Source of the DNA: Caenorhabditis elegans
Taxonomy: Eukaryota; Nematoda; Chromadorea; Rhabditida; Rhabditidae
Direction of reading: 5' to 3'
NCBI RefSeq assembly: GCF_000002985.6
Contig: NC_003281.10
Location: forward strand, 2,728,001 to 2,792,000
Length of the DNA stretch: 64,000 nucleotides
This document shows, one piece after another, positions 1 to 9,100 of the stretch (positions within the stretch are counted from its first letter, which is position 1; each line of letters starts with the position of its first letter). The position numbers were made by a program, and so were the translations under genes. Under the pieces are notes generated by a model. It made no database searches. It was not told where the DNA came from and saw only the letters and a list, made by a program, of their open reading frames with translations.

Positions 1-3000
1 AATTGAAAAAATTTTAGAAAATTAACGTAATTTTTTAAAAATTATTTTTTACAAAAAAAAATTTAAAAAATTTCGATTTTGCGATGATTTTTCTAATAAT
101 TTTTTCATTTTCAAGAAAATCTTTTTTTTTTCTTGAAAATCGAGAAATTAACGATAAAATTCATAAATTATCAATTTTTTTCGAAAAAAATTTTTTTTTT
201 TGTTTAAAAATAAATAAAAAAAAACCATTATTTCGTCGAAATAAAAATAGTAGTTGTTTTTTTCAAAAAAAAAAATCGGAAAAAAATCGATTATTTAATT
301 TTTTGTTCACAGAAAATCGAAAAATCGAAACATTTTCGATTTTCCGGAACGAATTACCTAAATTATAAGCTTTTTCTCTGAAAAAATCGATTTTTTTTTG
401 AAAATTGAGAAAATTAAATCGAAAATTTTCCGGTTTTTTCAGAAAAAAACGAAAATTTTAAAATTTTTCTCGGAATATCGGAGTGTCGTTTAGAAAACCT
501 TAATTTTTTTCAATTTTCCGAATTTTCTTTTCAAAAATTCCAATTTTTCCAGAGTCTATCGTCTCGTCAAGTTGTGAATACTCTACGAAAAATCGGCCTA
601 CCGTACACAATATCCGCTGTTTTGGAATCGGAGCAACGCGTTTTTAAGCTCATCGGATTCAAGTAAATATTGGAAATTTTTTGCAAAAAAAAATGGAATT
701 TTTTTGTCGAAAAATCACAATTTTCGACTCAAAAGCTTCCCTAAACTCGAAAAAAATTTTTTTTTTTGTAAATTTTAAGTTTTTTACCCTAAAAACCGAA
801 AATTTGAATTTAAAAAAAAATGTTTTCCAAAAAAAAATTTTTTTTTTGAAATTTCAAGTTTTTTACCCTAAAAACCAAAAATTTGAATTTAAAAAAAAAT
901 GTTTTCCAAAAAAAAATTTTTTTTTGAAATTTCAAGTTTTTTACCCTAAAAACCAAAATTTGAATTAAAAAAAATGTTTTCCAAAAAAAAATTTTTTTTG
1001 TAATTTTAAGTTTATTACCCTAAAAACCAAAATTTGAATTTAAAAAAATGTTTTCCAAAAAAAAATTTTTTTTGTAATTTTAAGTTTATTACCCTAAAAG
1101 CAACCCAAATTTTAATTATCATTAAAATCTGGGTTGGTTTTAGGGTTTTAGGGTAAACAACTTAAAATTTCGAAAAAAAAAATTTTTAGAAAAAAATTTT
1201 TTTTTCAAATTTTAAGTTTTTCATCTCAAAAACCCAAAACTAACCTAAATTTTTTTTTTAATTTTTAAAGAAATTTCCAAAAAATTTTTTTTGAAATTTA
1301 AATTTTTTATCCAGAAATTATTTTTCGTTTTATTAAATTTAATAGATTTTCTTAAAAATCCAAAAATTTTTCCAGAATGCCTGACAGTCCACTAGATGCA
1401 TGTGAAATGGCTCTAAAAGTGCTCACATTTACAATGAAAAAGCGTGGAATGATTGACGAGGAGAAATATAATGATCTATGGCAACATACATTAATTGTAT
1501 TAGATGTCTGTTTTATTAATCATATCGAATTATACGAACGATTTATTCGAAAGTGTCCGGCGATTTGTAGAACGGAGGAAAGGCATGGTTTTTCACTGCA
1601 ACTTTTTCCTCACGGGGGACGAGGAAAAGTGGTTTCTAGGCCATGGCAGAGGGGCCGACAAGTTTTAACGACCATTTATCTTGCTTTGTTTTCCGCCTGT
1701 TTTCTTTCGTTTTTTATCGATTTTTTTCGTTTTTTCTTAATAAAACTGATAAATAAATACTTTTTGCAGATGCTAAAACAATTTCCAAGTAAAAAAATCA
1801 TGTATTCAGTGGGCAAGCAGCGGTGAAAGTGGTCAATGCAATATGATGGATTACGGGAATACAAAACCTAAACTTTTTCTGAAACATGATACATATTCTG
1901 CTTAAATGCTGAGACTACCTGATTTTCATAACGAGACCGCTGAAAAAGTTTTGAGGTTTCCAAAGTTCAACTTTTTTGGTGAGAAAGTCGAGATTTTCGC
2001 ACAAAATGTTGAATTTTGAAATCCTCAAAACTTTTTCAGCGGTCTCGTTATGAAAATCAGGTAATTTCAGCATCTAAGCATCATATGTATCATGTTTCAG
2101 AAAAAGTTTAGGTTTTGTATTCCTGTAATCCATTGACCACTTTCACCGCTGCTTGCCCACTGAATACATGATTTTTTTACTTGGAAATTGTTTTAGCATC
2201 TGCAAAAAATATTTATTTATCAGTTTTAATAAGAAAAAACGGGAAAAATCTGTGAAAAACAAAAGAAAACAGGCGGAAAACAAAGCAAGATAAATGGCCG
2301 CTGAAATTTGTCGGGGACTCGGCCATGGCCTAGAAACCTTTTTGCCTCGTCCCTCGTGAGGAAAAAGTTGCAGTGTTTTTGCACATTTTAAGACAAAAAA
2401 CTACAAAATCCAGTTTTTTTTTTGCCGAAAAATCGAATTTCCGTGGATTTTTTACCTTGAAAATGACAGAAATTAAAAGTTTTAAATTAATTCTTAAATT
2501 TTGAAAAAAAAAAAACTCAAATTTCATAAATTTTTCCGCAAAAATTTAAATTACCTAATTTTTTAAAACTTACTTTTAAGAAAAAAATTCGGAAAAAAAT
2601 AGCTGAAAACGTGAAAACGCGCTCTACTGCCAATTGGTTAAGCTCCGCCTTCAACAGTTGGGTCTCGTTAGGTATTTGGCGGGACAACGGGAAATTAAAT
2701 AAAAATTTTTTTTCGAAAAACTGCAAATTTGACAAAAAATGCGAAAAGCTGCTTTAAAATTTGCGAAATTAATTGAAAATTTTGAATTTACAGTTTTGCC
2801 GCCAAATACCTAACGAGACCCAACGGTTGGGGGCGGAGCTTTCTCATTTAGCCGTGGAGCGCGTTTTCACATTGATTTTTTTTCAGTTATTTCTCTATTT
2901 TTGAAGGCATTTTCTTTTTTTTCTTAGAAAAGATGTGCAAATTTTTTGATAAATCAATAGTTTCCCGGCAATTTTTTAGCGGGAATTCAAATTTCTTCAA

Positions 3001-3533
3001 AAATTTTTTGCGGAAATTCAAATTTTTTCAGAAAAGTTTTGGCGGGAAAATATTGGAATTTCTTAAAAAATTTATTGGCGGAAATTCAAATTTCTTCAGA
3101 AAAGTTTTGGCGGGAATTCAAATTTCTTCACAAAAATTTGGAGCACCTTTTCTCAAATTTTTGAACCAAAAATTCACGAAATTCGCTATTTTGGAGCAGT
3201 TTTTTTTTGAGTATTTTATATCAATTTTTCAGATTAAACATCTCAAAATTCAAATGGGATATCCAATTGCTCGCCGCCGCAACCGTCCAAACTGCTTACA
3301 TTCTACTTCTCGGCACTTCTCAAATTGCCAATGTTTCAGTGATAATCAATAATTTATTGAGATGTGACAATGCTTATGTCGAACCATTAAAGCAATCGAT
3401 TATAGAGCTCGCCTGCGCGAAAAAGGTAACTGCTGGCCGAGTTTTTTCTAGGCCACGCGTGGCAATTTTACAATTAATTATTTTTTATTTATTTCAGAAT
3501 GAGAGTATTCCGGAATGCAGCACCTCCTCGTAA
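1..3533 (+). CDS. cosa-1: Crossover-site cyclin-like protein COSA-1 (3' part; 5' end outside window)
   Basis: Four exons are visible: about 553-662, 1376-1582, 3233-3425 and 3498-3533 (TAA). Earlier exons lie left of the window or in the AT-rich first 550 bases, where I see none. The joined protein is helical and cyclin-box-like; it includes KIGLPYTISAVLESEQRVFK and LDACEMALKVLTF and ends in ECSTSS. I match it to COSA-1, the worm relative of vertebrate CNTD1. That protein marks and promotes interhomologue crossovers in meiotic prophase nuclei; this role is family knowledge and is not read from the sequence. Reading frames join only if the exon ending at 1582 uses a GC donor (AG|GC), because phase 2 is needed to enter the exon at 3233. 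That donor lies about 10 bp from a 780-bp palindrome. A likely poly(A) signal AATAAA is at 3650. The identification rests on the cyclin-like pattern and on recalled location. Confidence 0.8.
745..1095. repeat. Tandem repeat of about 75 bp in a cosa-1 intron
   Basis: About four to five imperfect units each contain TACCCTAAAAACC, then AATTTGAATTT, then GTTTTCC followed by A- and T-runs. Units start near 784, 866, 942 and 1017. Unit length shrinks mainly through the homopolymer runs. Noncoding; open frames across it are repeat artefacts. Confidence 0.8.
1594..2376. repeat. Long near-perfect palindrome (inverted-repeat element) in a cosa-1 intron
   Basis: The left arm starting CACTGCAACTTTTTCCTCAC is mirrored by the right arm ending GAGGAAAAAGTTGCAGTG. 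Both arms share the CCATGGCCTAGAAACC-type block, the CAGTGGGCAAGCAGCGGTGA block and the TAACGAGACCGCTGAAAAAG block. Arms are about 380 bp with a spacer of roughly 20 bp near 1985. No transposase frame lies inside, so this is a non-autonomous fold-back element. Confidence 0.9.
2611..2870. repeat. Inverted-repeat element in the same cosa-1 intron
   Basis: GTGAAAACGCGCTCTAC at the left end pairs with GGAGCGCGTTTTCAC at the right end. Further in, the GGGTCTCGTTAGGTATTTGG block on the left pairs with CCAAATACCTAACGAGACCC on the right. Between them is AT-rich spacer. Confidence 0.85.
2965..3140. repeat. Short tandem repeat with GGCGGGAATTCAAATTTCTTC units
   Basis: Four or five imperfect units of about 30 bp contain GGCGGGAATTCAAATTT or close variants. 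They sit just upstream of the third visible cosa-1 exon. The same motif recurs near 5395-5535 and, more loosely, near 25750-25900. Confidence 0.65.
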
Positions 3534-4375
3534 CTACCATCTCTGACAGCACCTCTTTGTCGCCGATTCCACTGGTCGCGGCTCGTTCACTGCAACAAAT
3601 TATTGATTTTTATTGTCATGTACCATATTGAATGCATAATGTTTAATTTAATAAATTTGGATTTAGTTTTATAAATATGTTTCATTTTTCAATGAAATCA
3701 TCCAAAAATTCAAATTTGCGCGTAAAGTATGGAGTTTTCGCAATTTCCTGTCACGTACTCATTGCACCACAATTTACGCGCATTATCTCTAGAATTTTTG
3801 TAGAAATCTTAAATTTTGCGTGAAAAATAGTGATTTTTTAACGAAAAATTGTAAAAATTCGAAGAAAGTAAATTTTAAAAATTAAATTTGCGCGTAAAGT
3901 ATAGTGTTTTAACATTTTTCTGCCACTTATTTAATACACCACATTTCACGCGCAAATTCAGGAGTTTTATGCAGAAATCTACAATTTTGCTGAAAATTGT
4001 CCTGCTTTACAAAGAAATGTTAACTTTTTTTTTCGAAAATTGTGTTAAATTTCTTGCCAGGTACTCAATACACCACATTTCACGCGCAAGTTTGCTAAAA
4101 ATGCCAATTTTCGTGTATATTGTATGTATTAAGAAATGGTTTCTGATGGTTTCTTGTTTCTTAATAACGCAGCATGCACGTGGTGTCCGAATGTCTCATT
4201 TCGGCTTGATCTACAAAAAATGCGGGAGAAAAGACGCATAGCTCTCAACTGATTTCGCATGGTTAACAACGTGCTGACGTCACTTTTTTTTGCGCGAAAA
4301 AAAAAACCCGCATTTTTTGTAGATCAAACCGTAATGGGACAGACTGACACTACGTGAGAATGCGAGAAAATTAAC
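3534..4375. other. Gap between cosa-1 and the Rab gene: short palindromic repeats
   Basis: After the cosa-1 poly(A) signal the gap holds several GCGCGTAAAGTAT / AATACACCACATTTCACGCGCAA pairs at about 3715-4095. It also contains a terminal-inverted-repeat element (about 4158-4360, listed separately). I see no gene. Confidence 0.6.
4158..4360. repeat. Small inverted-repeat element with CACGTGGTGTC / GACACTACGTG ends
   Basis: Ends are CACGTGGTGTCCGAATGTCTC and CAGACTGACACTACGTG; inside, TGATCTACAAAAAATGCGGG pairs with CCGCATTTTTTGTAGATCA. A sister copy with the same internal blocks lies at about 30643-30832, in an intron of the acid phosphatase gene. No coding capacity. Confidence 0.8.
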
Positions 4376-5874
4376 CTAATACACCAAATCACACGCAAAA
4401 TTGCACAGCAACCTACATAATATAATCTGACTAGTCTCGTGCTCCGGAAACGGGCGGCAAGCGACCGACGAAAAAAGTTTTTTGATATTTTTTCTCATTT
4501 TTGCCGAAGTTTCAATATATTCGTCGTTTGTCTCACGGATTATTGCAGTTAGACGGGGAGATCGTTTTCTGAAAAATCGATATTCAGGCGCGAAATGATA
4601 CTCCGAAATCCCGTTGGGAATTTAAAGGAACAGGGTCTATTGAAATTAGTTTTTGTAGGTTTCTACCGGATTCCTTTATGTGAACACTAAATTCCGAGAA
4701 CGCATATTGGGAAACATATATGACGCGCAAAATATCTCGTAGCGAAAACTACAGTAATTCTTTAATTACTACTGTAGCGCTTGTGTCGATTTACAGGCTC
4801 GACTTTCAGTGAATAACTAATTCCCGTAAATCGACACCAACGCTACAGTAATAATTTAAAGAATTACTGTAGTATTCTCTACGAGATATTTTGCGCGTTA
4901 GATATATTGCCCAATACGCATTCTCAGAATTTAGGGCTCCGGTAATACTGGTTTAAAAAACATGTGTGAAAGAAATTATAATTGAAAATAAGAAAAACCG
5001 CTCTCCTTTAAAATCGTGCCGAGACCATCGGAGTGTCGTTTGGCGCCAAAAAATGCCCAAAAAAAGAACTCACTCACTAACAAGATCGTGCTTGTTTCCA
5101 ACAATAATTGTTGAAGTGAAATCACTTTTATTTTTATCGATTATTCCCTTCCATCGGATCAAATGTTCCACGCAGTTTTCATCTTAAAAAATCGTGGTGG
5201 GGCCCGGAAATTAGCCATAGAGCGCGTTTACCTGAAAGATCAATGACAAGAAGAGCCACACGAGCACTTCTAATGTAGGCAGGCGCTAGTTGTCGGAATC
5301 TCTCCTGGCCTGCGGTATCCCATAATTGAAGGCGAATTGACTGAAAATTATTGGTTTTTTTGTTAACAAACGCGCTCTACTGAGAATACTGAGATAGAAA
5401 CTTTAGCGGGAATTAAAATTTTTCAGAAAATCGGCGGGAATTCAAATCTCTTGATAAAAACTTTGGCGAGAATTAAAATTTCTTTACAAAAAACTGGCGG
5501 GAGTTCAAATTTCTTCAAATTTTTTAAAGATGGAATTCAAATTCAAATTTCAATTTTACAATGCTACTAGCTTTTTCAATTTTTTTTTTGAGAAAATTCG
5601 GCGACAGATTGCTTTCGCTCGGCCACGCCATATCTCAGGCGCAAAATTGTCTCGCCCACCTGTCCATCATTCAATTGCACAATTTTATGCTTAAAATCGA
5701 TTCCGATCGTCGTCAGCGGGTCGGTTTCAAATGTGTTATCGAGAAAACACGTGAGCAAGGCAGTTTTTCCGGCTGAAAATTTGAAAAGTTCGAAATTCCA
5801 GCCAAAAAAAGTTTGACAAAAAAACCTCCGGATTCCCCAACAACCACAACTTTGACAGTTTTGATAGTGTCCAT
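4376..5874 (-). CDS. Rab-type small GTPase
   Basis: Five exons join in frame: about 5874-5827, 5777-5661, 5341-5233, 5192-5085 and 4571-4376. All guanine-nucleotide motifs are readable: P-loop GESGAGKT, switch I with [20 protein letters not shown], and ETSAK. The N-terminus is [13 protein letters not shown]. The predicted product is about 190 residues, close to the usual Rab size, so an active GTP-binding switch in membrane traffic is expected. Rab6/Rab-like affinity is only a guess from the [14 protein letters not shown] block. Odd point: the last exon reads [20 protein letters not shown] and stops with no C-terminal CC or CXC prenylation motif. Its last codons lie in a common local repeat (GCGTGTGATTTGGTGTA). 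The true 3' end may be spliced differently, or the protein may not be prenylated in the normal way. Confidence 0.85.
4670..4945. repeat. Inverted-repeat element in a Rab intron
   Basis: GAACGCATATTGGGAAAC plus GCGCAAAATATCTCGTAGCG on the left mirrors CTACGAGATATTTTGCGCG and CCAATACGCATTCTCAG on the right. The core holds CTACAGTAATTCTTTAA and the GTCGATTTACAGGCTC hairpin. A related copy lies at 7136-7452. Confidence 0.8.
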
Positions 5875-6092
5875 ATGATGCGAAAATAAATATAAAATAT
5901 TGAACGGAGCGAAGAAGGAAATTTATTGTCGCACGCACAGCTGCAGGGTGGTGAGAGAAATGAGAAAAAATTGGTTGGAAAAAAAAACAATTTTTTCTTT
6001 TTTTCTCGCTTTTCGCCGTCGTCACAGTCGTATCAGTGAAATGTTCATTTCTTATCAGTCGAATTCAAGGAAATTGATTGGGAAAAAAGTCG

Positions 6093-6098
6093 TTTATT
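6093..6098 (-). terminator. Candidate poly(A) signal of the carboxylesterase gene
   Basis: TTTATT on the plus strand is AATAAA on the gene strand, about 50 bases beyond the TAA at 6150-6152. Confidence 0.5.
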
Positions 6099-6149
6099 AT
6101 AATAAAATACGGTATACAAATAACATTACACCACATTTGACGCGCAAAT

Positions 6150-9100
6150 TTAGAGATTCGGCGGTGGTCTGGCCTCCTTGAGAAGTTTTGCCATGAACAG
6201 TGGTCTTCCTTGCTTGTAGACGTGATGAAGCTTTGGTTGTAATGTTAGTGCCATGTGTGTCTGTGGGGATTCGATTGTGGCCGGCTCCCATTTCTCTTCC
6301 AGATGTGCCACGTCATCACCCTCGCCATTTGGGTTTCTGGAATTGGGAAATTAACCAAAAATTTGATTTTTGGGCCTCAACAAAATTCTGTTGAATTCAG
6401 AAAGGTGTGCGCCTTTAAAGAGTACTGTATTTCGAAAATTTCGCTGCTGTAGGAATTTCATTGATTTTTCTAACGATTCGTCAAAATTTCAGTTTATGTT
6501 ATATTTGGGTTTTTAATGCATAAGTAAATTTGTATCAAAAGCGATGAAAAATCTATAAAGTAGCAGCGAAAGTTTGTTATTACAGTAGTCTTTAAAGGCA
6601 CATACCTTTTCGAATTCAACGAAAAAAAATGTCGTGTCAAGACCCCGGCTTTTGGTGCAAAAATCACAAAATTTTGCGTCTGGATAATAAAATTATTTTA
6701 CAATAAAGTTTGAATTTCGCGCGCTAAAATAAACTTTTTAGGTTTTGATTGTGGAAAAAGTTAGATTTAAATTTGGCGGTTAATTTATTTGAAAATTTTA
6801 AATTCGATTTTTCTTGAAAAAAATTGAATTAAGTCTAAATTTCGTACCAAATTTTGATTTAAAAAAATTGAAAATTGAAATTTGTTTCAAAATTTTATTT
6901 TTTGAAATAAATTTAACTTAAAATTTTAAATTTTCCACCATTTTTTTTAAATTCATATTTTAACTAACCCATATTTCGCGAAATTGGTCCATAATCGAGT
7001 GGTGATCTCAATCATTTTATAGTCTTCCTCATTGAAATCGAAAGAATTGACAATATGATTTCCGACAACATAACTGATATCAGTACAGTGGGTAGCGTCT
7101 GGAATTGATTGGAAAATTAGATACGTGTTTGACAAAATCCTGAGAATGCGTATTGCACCACATATTTGACGCGCAAAATATCTCGTAGCGAAAACTACAG
7201 TAATCCTTTAAATGGCTACTGTAGCGCTTGTGTTGATTTACGGGATCTCGATTTTTGAAATGAATTTTAATAGTTTTTTATCGACAGAATATTAAAATCA
7301 AGCAAAAAATGAGAAAATAGTGAAGAAAAATGGAATATCGCTAAAAATTCGAGGTCTTAAATGGACAGGCGCTACAGTAGTCATTTAAAGAATTACTGTA
7401 GTTTTCGCTACGAGATATTTTGCGCGTCAAATATGGCGTGCAATCTCAGAATTTTGCATTTTCTATCGTAAGTAAATCAAAATGTTGAAAGACACAACTT
7501 TTTAATGCTACAAAACACAACGCTTACCTTTAAACGGCAACTTAAATCCCATAATTCCATAAGCTTTTGGATTGCAATAATCAAACGAATACATATAAAT
7601 AGGAGTTGATGGTTGAGTCTCCAATACATCCAGAACATTCTGTTGTATTCCGACATTCAAAAATGAGTCGCCCTTCAAATCAACCATCGCTCGTTGCCAT
7701 TCTTCTTTCGAATGATCTGTTCCGATTTCGATCAGTTTTTCCAGAGCTTTTTCTTGATAGTCTCGAGCTTTCAGGGGGAACAGCTTTTCAGAGAGAATTG
7801 CAGAGACGTCTTGTTGAACAGCGTGAAGTGGGTGTTTCGTGTTTAGACCGAAGACTGGAAATAGCAGGGTTTTTCTTCGATGCAACATGTGTTTAAATTG
7901 GGTGTTTTGTAATATTATAGTTTGACAAAAATCGACAACACTTTAAGCTCCTTGCTTATTTTTGTTTGATGCATCATCTATTGCCCAACTTTGGCAGCTT
8001 ATAACTCTGCTCGCGTTTGTTTTACCAAAAAGTTTGCAACTGAGAAAATATTTGTCATTTCTTTTTCTACAGTTTTGTTTTAAAAAATATTTTGTTATCA
8101 CCAAAATGAACAGAGATACGAGCTTCCAAAGTTTGCCCTATTCTGATACATGGCGCATCAGACTTATAGCTCGGTTTTCTTTAACTTTATCAAGAAATTA
8201 TTAACAGACAACATAGATATAATCTGATAAAACTTACACGCAAAAACAAGACCCTCACTCTTGGCACATCCCAGCAATCTTGGCTTCATTGGGGCCTCCT
8301 TTCTGAGCTCCATAACTGGTCTTGGAATAAAGAGGTTGTCATATTTGGGACCAATGAGCAATTCGGGATCAGTTTTTGTGTCAACTGCTTCCATCTGAAA
8401 AATGGATCTTGAAAGTAAATCCTCAATGGAGCACACTTACATTAAGTGCAGATGCAAATTTATCGGCGGGCAACTCTCTGAGCTTTTCCACCCAATCCAA
8501 AGTGTTCATTCCATCAAAAACTCCAATTTCCTGAGCACGGTTTCTACAGGCATTGAGTGGGCGGGGATGTATTGCCCAACTACAACTGGCATTTCCTCCC
8601 ATTGGGATCACTTTTTGGAAGAGATCTGGAATATTTTATTGTTTCTGAATTTTTGCATTTTTTTTTTCGTACCACTTGCACGGGTCGGCAAGTGGTACGT
8701 GTACGCAATTTGTCTACCGTATTCCGTATGCCTGCTCGGCTGCGTTGACGCGTATTTCTCAAAAACAGCACGTTCATTTTTTAAAATTTGAAAAACAAAA
8801 TGACCAAAAAAGAATTCTCTAATTTTTGTACGTGAAGTTTTTTCCATAACTCGCGTATGAACCTGTGTGTGCGGTGGAGCGCATTTGTACTGATGTACCA
8901 CTTGCCGGGCCGTGCGGTGTGTTGAATTCGCAATAGGAAACAATGTAATGTACCATATTTTACGCGCAAATTTCTTTTTCTGATTTCACCTTTCAATTTG
9001 TTTAAATATTTTGTTTTCTAATAACAGTTACATGGCATTTTTGATTATCAAGAATTTTCCGAGGTACGATAGCCCCACAAGTACGCAAATATCATAGAGC

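Noticed and set aside
4966..5187. Plus-strand frame opposite the Rab gene
   Set aside because: It is antisense to the Rab exon encoding [12 protein letters not shown].
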